Shown here: piece after piece, positions 1-8,990 of the stretch
How positions within the stretch are numbered: position 1 is the stretch's first letter
Layout: each line of letters begins with the position of its first letter
NCBI GenBank assembly: GCA_036401375.1
Contig: DASWVB010000002.1
Location: forward strand, 62,001-126,000
Source: DASWUZ01 sp036401375
GTDB taxonomy: Bacteria; Acidobacteriota; Terriglobia; Terriglobales; Acidobacteriaceae
Reading direction: 5' to 3'
DNA: 64,000 nt
The notes under the pieces: model-generated
Seen by the model: the letters and a program-made list of their open reading frames with translations, nothing else
What the model was told of the DNA's origin: nothing
The model's database searches: none
Program-made: the position numbers and the translations under genes

Positions 1-1389
1 CCGAGTCTTTCCAGTGCTTGCCACGGCGGTATCCTGAGAGGCACTCGCCCGTGGCGCTACTGCAGGAGCGGCTGCGCCTGCAGCCGTTGCAGCGCCTGCA
101 GCCCTTGCAGCGCCTGCGCTGTCCGTGGTCGCAGCAGCGGGGCCGGTGGCCGCCGCAGAAGAGCTGTCGGCGTGGGGCGCATCGGCCAGGCTGGGCATCG
201 CCGGCGCGCTGGCGGTCTGCGTATCGGCAGCCTTGTCCAAGGTCCGACGGCTCTTTTGCCGGTAGCGCGTACGGACTGTTTTCTTCTTCTTCTTGGGAGC
301 CGGCGGCGAGGCCGCGCTGTAGACAATCTGGCTCGGATTGACAACGGCAGCGCTATCTACATAGCCCGGCTTGTAGACTACGTAGGCCTCGAGACGCGCC
401 TCGGCGAGGTAGGCACGGACGGCAGGCTGTACCCGCTCCTGCGCCAACGCATCCTCAACCTGCGGCTGCACGTCTTTGAGGGCCATTTGGCCGCCGGGCT
501 GGTGCTCCAGCACCTTGAGAATGATGAAGCCCTGCCTGGTCTGGATGGGCTTCGTATACTCGCCGGACTTCAGCACGAAGGTCTGGTCTTCCAGCACCTT
601 GGGCAGCTTTCCCCTGGGAAACGACCCCAGGTCGCCGCCCAGCGGAGCTGTAGAGCCTGCGGAAGAATCCTTGACCAGCTGGTCGAAGTCGGCGCCAGCC
701 TTGAGCTTCGCCTCATACTCCTCAGCCTTGGCCTGGGCCACGGCCGAGGCTGCAGGATCGGAGACAGGGACCATGATCTCGGCGAGGTGTACCGACTCCG
801 GGCGGTTGTAGTCTGCCTTGTGCCGCTCGTAGTAGCGCTGCACATCGGCCTGGGTGAGGTTGAGGTGGCGCCCGACTTCCTGCCGAATCACGTCCTGGGT
901 GATGATGCGGTTGCGGATATTTGCCTTGAAATCTTCGTAGTTGACGCCCTGCGCCTCGGCCGCCTTCTGCAGGTCTTCCATCGAGTCGAGGTGGTTCTGC
1001 TTGCGAATGTCGTCGAGCTCCCGGACCAGCTCGGTCTCGCCGGTAATATCGAGCTCCTTACCCCTGGAGAGCAGCAGCTGCTGGTCGACCAGATCGCGCA
1101 GCAGGTCGCGACGCTCGGCCTCGATCTGCTGGGGCGGCATATTGGACTGCCGGGCGCGCTGCTCCAGATCCTGCTCGGCACGCTCATAGTCGGAGCGGCT
1201 GATGATCTGATCGTTCACGCGGGCGATCACGTCCTCGACCACCGTCCCGCCAAAGGGCGAGGCCTGGGTCGAGGCCTGGGGGACTGCCGGCATGTTGGTC
1301 TGGGTCGAGGTCTGAGCTCCGGCCATTCCGGCCAGGAGTGCGACGGTAGAGGCCAGGACGGCGGAGCACTGCGGAAGTCCGATTCTCAT
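1..1389 (-). CDS. SurA-like periplasmic peptidyl-prolyl isomerase (partial, C-terminus off the left edge)
   Basis: The frame starts at an ATG at 1389 on the minus strand and stays open to base 1, so the stop codon lies outside the window. The first 25 or so residues form a signal peptide (MRIGLPQ..., hydrophobic core, AGAQ). A SurA N-terminal chaperone-like region follows, with 'RVNDQIISRSDYERAEQDL' as its typical opening, then a PpiC/parvulin rotamase domain containing 'GGDLGSFPRGKLPKVLED' and 'TRQGFIILKVLE'. The visible tail is unusual: a KKKKK/TRYRQKSRR basic stretch and then a long Ala/Gly/Pro/Thr-rich low-complexity segment. Family knowledge suggests folding of outer-membrane proteins in the periplasm. 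It is divergent from the S41 protease gene, so both envelope-proteostasis genes share one intergenic region. Confidence 0.85.
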   Translation of the reverse strand, partial: MRIGLPQCSAVLASTVALLAGMAGAQTSTQTNMPAVPQASTQASPFGGTVVEDVIARVNDQIISRSDYERAEQDLEQRARQSNMPPQQIEAERRDLLRDLVDQQLLLSRGKELDITGETELVRELDDIRKQNHLDSMEDLQKAAEAQGVNYEDFKANIRNRIITQDVIRQEVGRHLNLTQADVQRYYERHKADYNRPESVHLAEIMVPVSDPAASAVAQAKAEEYEAKLKAGADFDQLVKDSSAGSTAPLGGDLGSFPRGKLPKVLEDQTFVLKSGEYTKPIQTRQGFIILKVLEHQPGGQMALKDVQPQVEDALAQERVQPAVRAYLAEARLEAYVVYKPGYVDSAAVVNPSQIVYSAASPPAPKKKKKTVRTRYRQKSRRTLDKAADTQTASAPAMPSLADAPHADSSSAAATGPAAATTDSAGAARAAGAATAAGAAAPAVAPRASASQDTAVASTGKTR

Positions 1390-1851
1390 GGGTAATTGAC
1401 GTCTCAAACGAACGGCTGTCTCAAGCTCCCGGCCCGGCCACCGGCTTTACCGGCTGCGATCGCGCTCGATCTTTACAGGGTCCGCTGCGGTCATTCTAAA
1501 CACCGCCTCCCGTGAAAGCCAATCCCGGGCAGCCTCCGGGCGCAGTGGTGACGTTCAAGCCGGCGGGCGCGGTCGTCGAAGCAAGCTGATGGAGCGACAG
1601 CGCGATGGCCGACCGGCACCGCGCACGCTATTGCCCACGAACGGACGTTGCCCAAGACCGTGCCCGACTCAAGCCGAGAGCGCCGCCGGGGCCGCTTTGA
1701 ACGGATGAACTCGGAGCCTTGCCGTGGACCGATTCGCGTGAGTCTGAATGCTATAGTTAGACCAGACGCCCCGGTCGCCTCCAGTGTGTGTCGCCTAGAT
1801 AAAGGCGCGGCCTGACTGCCCTCTCCCGGCGCGTTTGAGGACCTCCGGATT
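1390..1851. other. Divergent intergenic region between the foldase and S41 protease genes
   Basis: The 462 bases separate two divergently transcribed genes and should hold both promoters. A TATAGT hexamer at 1752-1757 could be a -10 for the protease gene, but no convincing -35 lies at the right distance. Open frames across this stretch are Arg-rich and resemble no family I know, so I do not call a gene here. Confidence 0.4.
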
Positions 1852-3459
1852 ATGGCATCCCGCACCCGCCGCACCGCCTACTCTCTGACCCTGTTTTTCG
1901 CTGTCTGCGCGGTCGTGGGATTCACCGTGAACCAGAATGTGGGCGCACAGGCCACCACGGACGAGTCCACCTACCGGGACAGTCTGCGCTCCTTCACCAG
2001 CGTCTACGACATCGTCTCTCAGAACTACGCCGAACCGCTGGACGGGGACAAGCCCGGCAAGGTGATCTACGACGGCGCCATCCCCGGCATGCTGCGCGTC
2101 CTCGATCCTCACTCCAGCTTCTACGATCCGAAGTCTTACGCGAAGATGCGTGAAGACCAGCACGGCAAGTACTACGGCGTCGGCATGCTGATCCAGCCGC
2201 AGGCTAACAAGATTGTCGTCGTCTACCCGATCGAGGGAACGCCGTCTTTTCGCGCAGGCGTGAGGCCCGGGGACGTGATCGTGGCAGTGGACGGCAAGAT
2301 AACGGACAACCTCGCGTCGGATGAAGTGGCCAACCTGCTCAAGGGGCCCAAGGGTACCCACGTGCAGGTCACCTTTGCGCGTGAGGGAGCCAGCAAGCCG
2401 CTGATCTTCGACCTCGTCCGGGACGAGATTCCCAACCCCAGCGTCGATCTGAAGTACATGATCCGGCCGGGTATCGGCTACATCCACCTCAAGAACTTCC
2501 AGGAGACTACGGGCCGCGAAATCTCAGACGCACTGGACCAGTTTGGCGACCTGAAAGGGCTGGTGCTCGACTTGCGGGGTAATCCCGGCGGACTGCTGAG
2601 CGAGGCGGTCGCGGTCTGCGACAAGTTCCTGCATCGGGGCCAGATCATTGTTTCGCAGCGCGGACGGGCCTACCCCGACCAAATCTACAAGGCCACCCAT
2701 GGCAACGGCGGCCGCGAATACCCGGTGGTGGTGCTGGTAAACCGCGGCACGGCATCGGCGGCCGAGATCGTCTCCGGAGCGCTGCAGGACCACGACCGGG
2801 CGCTCATCGTGGGTGAGACCACGTTCGGCAAGGGTCTGGTGCAGACCGTGTATCAGCTGTCCGAAAATACAGGTTTGGCGCTCACCACCTACCACTACTA
2901 CACTCCGAGCGGCCGGCTCATTCAGCGCAACTACAACGGCGTCTCGCTCTACGACTACTACTACAACCACGGCGCCAAGCAGGACGCGAAAGACCGCGAG
3001 GTGAAGCTGACCGACTCCGGACGGACGGTCTACGGCGGCGGTGGAATCACCCCTGACGACAAGATCGAGACGCCCAAGTCGAACCACTTCCAGGACGTGC
3101 TGATGGAGCACTACGCTTTCTTCAACTTCAGCAAGCACTACCTGTCCAACCGCACCATCGGGAGGGATTTCGCGGTCAACGACGCTGTTCTTGGGGAGTT
3201 CAAGCAGTTCCTCGCCTCGCAGGAGATTGCGTATACCGATCAGGACCTGAACAACGTGATGGACTGGGTGAAGGCCAACATCAAGGCCGAGCTCTTTACC
3301 TCGCAATTCGGTCAGCAGGAGGGGCTCAAGGCGCGTGCGGAGTGGGATCCGATGATCAATAAGGCGATCGACTTCATGCCCCAGGCGGATGCCCTCGAGC
3401 GCAATGCAGAGCGGGTGGTGGCGCAGAAGGAAAGCGCTCGAAACGGGTCTGTTCAGTAG
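1852..3459 (+). CDS. S41 family carboxy-terminal processing protease (CtpA/Prc type)
   Basis: The 535-residue protein has an N-terminal signal peptide or anchor (residues ~8-28), a PDZ domain (~105-185) and an S41 peptidase domain (~195-370). The catalytic pair is visible: Ser302 in NRGTASAAE and Lys327 in TFGKG, 25 residues apart as in Prc/CtpA. The family trims C-termini of envelope proteins or degrades tagged proteins in the periplasm. The ~150-residue C-terminal extension after the protease core is common in the long CTP subfamily. The start is supported by the immediately following signal sequence. It is a single gene closed by a strong hairpin at 3534-3574. Confidence 0.93.
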   Translation: MASRTRRTAYSLTLFFAVCAVVGFTVNQNVGAQATTDESTYRDSLRSFTSVYDIVSQNYAEPLDGDKPGKVIYDGAIPGMLRVLDPHSSFYDPKSYAKMREDQHGKYYGVGMLIQPQANKIVVVYPIEGTPSFRAGVRPGDVIVAVDGKITDNLASDEVANLLKGPKGTHVQVTFAREGASKPLIFDLVRDEIPNPSVDLKYMIRPGIGYIHLKNFQETTGREISDALDQFGDLKGLVLDLRGNPGGLLSEAVAVCDKFLHRGQIIVSQRGRAYPDQIYKATHGNGGREYPVVVLVNRGTASAAEIVSGALQDHDRALIVGETTFGKGLVQTVYQLSENTGLALTTYHYYTPSGRLIQRNYNGVSLYDYYYNHGAKQDAKDREVKLTDSGRTVYGGGGITPDDKIETPKSNHFQDVLMEHYAFFNFSKHYLSNRTIGRDFAVNDAVLGEFKQFLASQEIAYTDQDLNNVMDWVKANIKAELFTSQFGQQEGLKARAEWDPMINKAIDFMPQADALERNAERVVAQKESARNGSVQ

Positions 3460-3533
3460 CTCAGGCAGCTGAGTGCCAGTAGATGAGTGACGGTAGCCGT
3501 GGCGGGCAGTCACCGCGGACGGGTAACACCGAA

Positions 3534-3574
3534 CACACAAAGAGGGACAGCACATGGCTGTCCCTCTTTGTGTG
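3534..3574 (+). terminator. Rho-independent terminator downstream of the S41 protease
   Basis: Perfect 18-bp inverted repeat: arms 3534-3551 and 3557-3574 with a 5-base loop (ACATG), followed by a T-rich stretch (CTTTCTTTATTT). It lies 75 bases after the protease stop and between convergent genes, so it may also stop transcription from rpoZ on the other strand. Confidence 0.9.
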
Positions 3575-3625
3575 CCTTTCTTTATTTCCCCGGGCAGGCT
3601 TTCGCGCCAAGTCTGAATGAAGTTG

Positions 3626-3889
3626 TCAGGCTGCCTGGGCTTCGGTCTCGGCCGAGATGGCCCGATGGCGCTTGACTGCCTTGCGAATCTCCACAGCCTC
3701 CTCGGCGGGGAGCATCTCGCCTGCCCTGCCAAATTCCCCGGCGGCGATGCCCGACAGCACCTTGTTGATGGTCACTTCAGTCGCGGTGGATGGGATATGA
3801 AGCTTGCGAGCGGCCCGAGCGACCGTGAGACACAGCGTGAAACGATTGGGCAACTTCTCGGCTGCGGAATAGACCAGATCAGAGCGCAT
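3626..3889 (-). CDS. rpoZ: DNA-directed RNA polymerase subunit omega
   Basis: An 87-residue protein whose N-terminal half, 'MRSDLVYSAAEKLPNRFT' followed by 'LTVARAARKL', matches the omega-subunit pattern of a helix carrying residues that help fold and hold beta-prime. The middle 'TINKVLSGIAAGEF' corresponds to the usual 'xxINxALxEIxxGK' segment. A GGAGGGG ribosome binding site lies about 7 bases upstream of the ATG. Length is normal for the family. It follows the FHA-GAF-PP2C gene on the same strand after 227 bases and is probably transcribed separately. Confidence 0.85.
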   Translation of the reverse strand: MRSDLVYSAAEKLPNRFTLCLTVARAARKLHIPSTATEVTINKVLSGIAAGEFGRAGEMLPAEEAVEIRKAVKRHRAISAETEAQAA

Positions 3890-4116
3890 GAAATACCCCT
3901 CCGGGGCTTAATTGAAATTTGGATGCAGAGGGGTGCAGGCTTGATTCACCGCGCTGCTGCTTTTTTCGAACTAGTTGCAGCGCCACTTCCAGCCGGGGTC
4001 TGGACTGAAGGCCTGCGGTTCCTTGCGCAGCGTGTTTCTCGTGAAGCGGAGGAGCGATTGCGGTTTGCCCAGGCAGTGTCAGCGGGAGCGGGCTCGTCAC
4101 GCAGGGCCGAGGAATG

Positions 4117-5724
4117 CTACAGGCAATGGTTGTAGCAGGCCTCGAGCATGGTGCAGTCGTCGTTGGCCGGCACGCCGTCGCAGAAGGCGCTCACCTGGCG
4201 GAGGATGGACTCCAGATCCAGTGTCCGAACTGCCTCCTCCAGGCGATCGTCTCCGTAGAAATCCCCGTCGGCGTTTTCGGCTTCGGTCACCCCGTCGGTG
4301 ACCAGGAACAGGCGCTCCGCGGTGCGCATCTGGTATACAGCGGACTCGTAAGTAGCCTCGGGGAGCAGACCCACGACCATGTTGGAGCGGTCCAGATGAT
4401 GCACCTCGCCCTCATGCACTACCAGCGGCTGGACGTGTCCGCAGTTCAAGTATTCAACCCTGCCGTCGGGGTAGAGGCGCATGAGGATCATGGTCGCGTA
4501 CTTGCCCACGTCGCGCGCGCAGAGGAAGCGGTTCACCAGCAGGGCAATGTCGGTGAGCGGCTGCCGCGAGACCATCTGCGCGTAGATGAGGCCCTGCAGG
4601 CTGGCCGCAAGGATGGCCGCGGAGATGCCCTTGCCGGATATGTCCGCAATGGTTACGCAGACGCAGTCCGGCATCGCGATCACGTCGTAGAAGTCGCCGC
4701 CGATCTCCTTGCAGGGCACGCTATGCGCCTTGAGGGTGGCGTAGGGCAGCTTGGGGAGATTGATTTCCATGAGCCCCTGCTGGATCTGCGCTGCGAGGCT
4801 CAACTCCTTGCGGTAGGCGACGGCATCTTTCTCGGCCTCGGCAAGGATGGTGTTTTCGATCAGCCCGGCGGCCTCCTTCGAGATCGCCTCGAGCAGCTGA
4901 TTGTCCACCTGGGTGAGATTGCCGGGCTCGAGCCGGCTGTCGAGGTAGAGCAGCCCCAGGATTTCGTCCGAGGCCAGCCCCGTCTCGACCGTCCGTTTGC
5001 GCAGGGGCAGGCAGAAGACGCTGCGGATATTCTTTGCCACCACGCTCATCCAGGGCGTCGCGACCTGGTCCTGCAGGGTGTCGGTCACGATGAACTTCGA
5101 CGCGCTGTCGGTGGCCTGCTGAATGGCGCGGTGCGAGATGGTCGAGTCTTCTTCGAGCGCAGCTCCCGAGGCGTTTCTGCCCAGGATCATGCGCATCTCG
5201 CCAGTCTTTTTGTCGCGCAGGAAGACGAATCCACGCTCGACGCGCGTCAGCTGCAGGGTGAGCTGCACCAGTGCGACCAGAACCTCTTCTACTGCGCCGA
5301 CCTCGTTGAGCTTGCGGGCCGCATCGAGGAACCAGCTCAGCCGCCCCAGATCCTTGGGCGAGGTCACCTCACCGAGTGATTTGAGCAGCTCTCCACTGCT
5401 ATGCGTCTCGGAGTTACTGTTGCGGAAGCGCAGCATCGGACCGCTCATGGAGCCGATGTGGATCGAATCCCCGTCGTGCAGCAGGCAGCGGTCGATCTTC
5501 TCGCCGTTCACGTAGGTTCCGTGACGGCTGCCCCGATCTTCGACGTAGTAGTTGTCCTCCTCCTGCAGCACCACGGCGTGGTCCCGCGACACACACTTGT
5601 GGGTAAGCACCAGGTCTCGCTCAGGCAGACGCCCAACTGAGAAGGGCAGCCGGTCAAGGCGCACAAACCGCATGTGTTCCCCGTCCATGTAAGACAGGGT
5701 GGGATTTGTGGTGGAAGGTGTCAT
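4117..5724 (-). CDS. FHA-GAF-PP2C (SpoIIE/RsbU-type) protein serine phosphatase
   Basis: The 535-residue protein carries an FHA domain at ~10-90 (VGRLPERDL, SRDHAVV, RHGTYVNGEKI), a GAF-like sensor domain at ~115-275, and a PP2C/SpoIIE phosphatase domain at ~310-530. Metal-binding motifs GGDFYDV, IADISGKG and VTDGVTEAEN are all present. FHA domains bind phosphothreonine peptides and RsbU-type phosphatases dephosphorylate serine/threonine on partner proteins, so this is likely the counterpart of the kinase gene upstream. I chose the ATG at 5724 over a TTG at 5775 because the FHA domain starts close behind it. No strong Shine-Dalgarno is visible at either. No membrane segment, so cytoplasmic. 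Confidence 0.88.
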   Translation of the reverse strand: MTPSTTNPTLSYMDGEHMRFVRLDRLPFSVGRLPERDLVLTHKCVSRDHAVVLQEEDNYYVEDRGSRHGTYVNGEKIDRCLLHDGDSIHIGSMSGPMLRFRNSNSETHSSGELLKSLGEVTSPKDLGRLSWFLDAARKLNEVGAVEEVLVALVQLTLQLTRVERGFVFLRDKKTGEMRMILGRNASGAALEEDSTISHRAIQQATDSASKFIVTDTLQDQVATPWMSVVAKNIRSVFCLPLRKRTVETGLASDEILGLLYLDSRLEPGNLTQVDNQLLEAISKEAAGLIENTILAEAEKDAVAYRKELSLAAQIQQGLMEINLPKLPYATLKAHSVPCKEIGGDFYDVIAMPDCVCVTIADISGKGISAAILAASLQGLIYAQMVSRQPLTDIALLVNRFLCARDVGKYATMILMRLYPDGRVEYLNCGHVQPLVVHEGEVHHLDRSNMVVGLLPEATYESAVYQMRTAERLFLVTDGVTEAENADGDFYGDDRLEEAVRTLDLESILRQVSAFCDGVPANDDCTMLEACYNHCL

Positions 5725-5896
5725 AGGACGTCGAATCTGCGACCAGCTTACAGTAACAGGGGCACGCTCGCGCAACCAGTCGCAGCGTAGAGGGCGCGAG
5801 GAACAGCAGACAGCTCGTAAATCCTACTGTGAGCTGAGAGGGGTCTGGCTTAGAACCTGAGCTGGAGGCACTCCGGCTCTGAAGTCAGGCGCTGGT

Positions 5897-6064
5897 CTAC
5901 TCTTTAGGGGCGCCAGGCAGACCTGGATCCTTGATGGCGTGCGGGGTGAGGCCGGGCAGGCCGCGGTCTTTGATGGCGTTCGCGCGAATCGGCAGACCTA
6001 CCTTGGGAGCTTGCTCTACCTCAGTCGGCTCGGGCTTGTTCTGGTCTTCGTGTGCTTTCGTCAT
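5897..6064 (-). CDS. Small 55-residue protein with a repeated AIKD-x-GLPG motif
   Basis: A short gene between the kinase (34 bases upstream) and the phosphatase (172 bases downstream), all on the minus strand. Its ATG is preceded by an AGGGAG ribosome binding site. The protein is charged and proline-rich, with no membrane segment, and its C-terminus repeats: NAIKDRGLPGLTP then HAIKDPGLPGAPKE. It has several Thr-Pro or Thr-Glu sites that an FHA domain could read if phosphorylated. I recognise no family. It could be a kinase substrate, a regulatory peptide, or an uninteresting lineage-specific protein. Confidence 0.6.
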   Translation of the reverse strand: MTKAHEDQNKPEPTEVEQAPKVGLPIRANAIKDRGLPGLTPHAIKDPGLPGAPKE

Positions 6065-6098
6065 ATCACTCCCTGGCCTTCGTTTCTGGCGTGGCCTT

Positions 6099-8747
6099 TT
6101 ACTTTGCGGTGGACAGCAGGGCTCCCATACTGGGGTCAATGTCGAGGTCGGCGAGGGAGATCCTGCTTTGTTTCGCCTGCTCGATGAGTCTTTGCGCAGA
6201 CGATTCGTCGCCGATCATAACATAGGCCTCTATCGAGTTCACCAGCACCTGCTGGTTAGACGGGGCCATGGCAACGGCTGTCTGCAAGTGAGCGAGGGCG
6301 CTTGAACCCAGCCCCTGCCGGGCCAGCGCCAGGCCCAGCCATGACTGACTCTCCGCGTCCTCGGGATTTAACTTGACGGCTGCCTCGGCGAGGCTCTTCA
6401 TGTGGGCCAGCGCGTTGGCCGCCTGGCTGTCCTGACGGAGCCAGCGATAGGCCAGCTCCGAATAGCTCCACGGAAGCACATCGCGATCATTGATTGCGAG
6501 CGCCTTCTGCGCGATGACGGCGGCCTCTGCGTATCGCTTCTCCCTCAGATAGAGAAGGGCAAGGTTGCCATAGGCGGGATAGCTGGGACTGAGTTCGAGC
6601 GATCTCTTCAGAGCAGCTTCTGCGTCGGGATAGTGCGCCGGGTCCCCGGCCTCGAGATAAAAAGCTCCAAGGTTGTAGTAGGCATTGCGGTTGTCGGAGG
6701 TGAGCTGAATGGCTTCCTTCATCTGCGCGATCGCCTCGTCGTAGCGGCCGTGACGGTCGTAGAAGAGCGCCAGCCTGTCGTTGCTGTACCAGTCCCCCGG
6801 CCTGAGAGTGATCGCCTTGCGGTACTCGGCCTCAGCCTGGTCGAGGTGCCCGGCCTGCTCGTAGGACCAGGCCAGCCCGCTGATCGCAGCCGGGTTGCGG
6901 TCATCTAGCGAGAGCGCGTGCTGGAACTCGTCAGACGCAAGCTCGGGATGGCCGGTGACCGCGTGGATGTCCCCCAGGGTGACGTAGGCGCCGGGCAGCA
7001 GTGGATTGAGCCTGATCGCCTGTTCGCAGTTCGACAGCGCCAGTTGCAGCCAGCGATCGTTGTGGTCGGCCTCGAACTTGAGCCGATACGCCTCCCCCAT
7101 GGTCGCGTAGGCGAGGGCGAACCGGGAGTCCTGACCGACCGCGGTCTGCAGCCGGCCGATGGCGCGGTCGAGATTGCCGGGCTTGTCAAAGCGCTGCATG
7201 TAGCTGAGCGCCTCGAGGTAGAGGTCGTAACCAGCCGGTCCGCTGCCGCCGCTCGCCCCGGCCAGCTCCCCGTGGTTGACGGAGACGTTGAGCATGCGGC
7301 CAAGCTGGACCACCACCTCCCGCTGCAGAGAGGCGACGTCGCCGTCGGGGCTCGAGGCGGAGGCTGCACCGATCTGGCGCAGAGTCCTGGTGTTGATCAG
7401 GTTGGCGGTCAGCATCACCCCTCGACCGAAGTGGCTGACGCTGCCCTTGACGACCAGGTTCGCACCGAGAGCCTTGAGCGCCGCAGCCGGGTCGGTGACA
7501 TGCTGACCTCTGACTACGCTCGATGGCACGACCCATAGAGACTTCTGATCAGAGTCGAGGTTTGATAGCGCTCCCGTCATCGAGTCCATCAATCCGCCGG
7601 CGAGCGCCTCGTTGACCGGATCGCCGCCCACGTTATCGAAGGGAAGCACCGCGATGTGCTTCTCGGTGGGGGACAGAACTGCTCCGACCAGCCGCTCGCG
7701 GGTGGAGGGAAGGACGACGGCGAGGGCGGCCAACGCCACCAGCGATGCCGGGATCCACCACAGCCGTCGCCAGACTGCGGCCGGCCGCTCGCCCGACGCA
7801 GCCCGGATACTCTGCCGAAGGGCGCGGCGCTGAGTAGAGGCAGGCTTCCACTCGCCCGTCTCACCCTCCCAGGCCGGGTTCGCTCCACCAGCGCCTTCGG
7901 GGTACTGGGCGCGTAGGGGACGCAGATCGGCCAGGAGCTCCTCACAGCTCTGGTAGCGCAGTGCGGGGTCCTTTGAAAGGCACTTGTAGATGATCTGCTG
8001 GAGCTTTTCGGGCCCCTCCGTCACCGGCCGCGGCGGATCGTAGGTGATGCCGTAGGCAACGGCGGCCAGGTTGTCCCGCTTGAAGGGGTGCACGCCGCTG
8101 AGCATCTCCGCTCCCAGCACCCCGACCGCCCAGATGTCCGCCCGATGGTCGACCTGCTCGCCCTGAATCTGCTCCGGAGCCATGTAGGCGAGGGTGCCGG
8201 AGTTGGTCAGGCTCTGCGTATTGCTGTTCAGGTTTACGATCTTGGCCAGACCGAAGTCGACGATCTTGACCACGCTCTCACGGGTCAGAAGGATGTTTGA
8301 CGGCTTGATGTCGCGATGCACGATGCGGCGCGAGTGTGCGGCTGAGAGCCCCGAGGCTACCCCGATCAGGAGGTCGAGGACGTCGGGCAGCAGCATCGGC
8401 CCGGCGCCGATGCGGTCGGCCAGTGTGCCCCCATCGTAGTAGGCCATAACGATGAAGAGCGGGGCTTCCTGCTCGAAGGGATTATCGCCGGTCTGCTCGG
8501 TCTCTTCGACGCCGAAGATAGTGCAGATGTTCGGATGGTCGAGCGCCGAGATCACCCGCGCCTCCTGGAGCAGGCTGCGCTTATCCTCCGAGGTGTAGCC
8601 AAGGTTGCCAGGCAGGAACTTCAGGGCGACGATGCGGTGCAGCTTCAGGTCGAGAGCATTGAACACTACTCCCATGCCGCCCTTGCCGATGCGGCCGAGT
8701 ATCTTGTAGTCGCGTATCTGTTCGCCGGCTGCGGGCAGGTTGTTCAT
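6099..8747 (-). CDS. Membrane Ser/Thr protein kinase with TolB-like region and TPR repeats
   Basis: An 882-residue Hanks-type kinase. The glycine loop GKGGMGVVF (21-29), Lys43, HRDIKPSN (Asp146) and DFGLAK (Asp164) are all intact, so it should be active. A transmembrane helix at ~328-347 (WWIPASLVALAALAVVLP) follows an Arg-rich linker. Beyond it come a TolB-like segment starting at 'KHIAVLPFDNVGGDP' and then about nine TPR units to the C-terminus. With a cytoplasmic kinase the TPR part would be periplasmic. This architecture is abundant in Acidobacteriota. Its target is unknown, but the downstream peptide and FHA phosphatase genes suggest a signalling unit. Confidence 0.92.
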   Translation of the reverse strand: MNNLPAAGEQIRDYKILGRIGKGGMGVVFNALDLKLHRIVALKFLPGNLGYTSEDKRSLLQEARVISALDHPNICTIFGVEETEQTGDNPFEQEAPLFIVMAYYDGGTLADRIGAGPMLLPDVLDLLIGVASGLSAAHSRRIVHRDIKPSNILLTRESVVKIVDFGLAKIVNLNSNTQSLTNSGTLAYMAPEQIQGEQVDHRADIWAVGVLGAEMLSGVHPFKRDNLAAVAYGITYDPPRPVTEGPEKLQQIIYKCLSKDPALRYQSCEELLADLRPLRAQYPEGAGGANPAWEGETGEWKPASTQRRALRQSIRAASGERPAAVWRRLWWIPASLVALAALAVVLPSTRERLVGAVLSPTEKHIAVLPFDNVGGDPVNEALAGGLMDSMTGALSNLDSDQKSLWVVPSSVVRGQHVTDPAAALKALGANLVVKGSVSHFGRGVMLTANLINTRTLRQIGAASASSPDGDVASLQREVVVQLGRMLNVSVNHGELAGASGGSGPAGYDLYLEALSYMQRFDKPGNLDRAIGRLQTAVGQDSRFALAYATMGEAYRLKFEADHNDRWLQLALSNCEQAIRLNPLLPGAYVTLGDIHAVTGHPELASDEFQHALSLDDRNPAAISGLAWSYEQAGHLDQAEAEYRKAITLRPGDWYSNDRLALFYDRHGRYDEAIAQMKEAIQLTSDNRNAYYNLGAFYLEAGDPAHYPDAEAALKRSLELSPSYPAYGNLALLYLREKRYAEAAVIAQKALAINDRDVLPWSYSELAYRWLRQDSQAANALAHMKSLAEAAVKLNPEDAESQSWLGLALARQGLGSSALAHLQTAVAMAPSNQQVLVNSIEAYVMIGDESSAQRLIEQAKQSRISLADLDIDPSMGALLSTAK

Positions 8748-8990
8748 TGTAAGTGGCCCCGGAGTCGAAGCCCGCTGGGGGTCTATCTAGAGAATACGCG
8801 AAGCAATCAAAGGCCTTTCCGCTGGGCCGGTACCGTTAAAGCTGCGGGCGCAGCTCGAAGTAGATGTCCCGATCGAACGAGCCTGTTATAGACTCGCAAG
8901 AAGCCTCCACAAGCGTATTCTGCTGAGTGACTTCCCGCAGTCGAGAGGTGCACGCCTTGTTCACCAAACATTTAAACCGGAGTGCTGAGA

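Noticed and set aside
1..170. Tandem repeat or CRISPR-like array
   Set aside because: The repeated GCAGGCGCTGCA units encode the Ala/Gly-rich protein tail and have no spacers; this is coding low complexity.
172..1395. 407-residue plus-strand frame across the foldase gene
   Set aside because: It is the shadow of the SurA-like gene on the other strand; the minus-strand frame has a signal peptide and PpiC motifs, the plus frame has neither and is Leu/Gly-rich in a shadow-typical way.
1491..1874. 127-residue minus-strand frame in the divergent intergenic region
   Set aside because: Arg/Ser/His-rich, overlaps the protease start, lacks a Shine-Dalgarno and family features.
4114..5379. 421-residue plus-strand frame opposite the FHA phosphatase
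   Set aside because: Antisense shadow without motifs; the minus-strand protein has complete FHA, GAF and PP2C domains.
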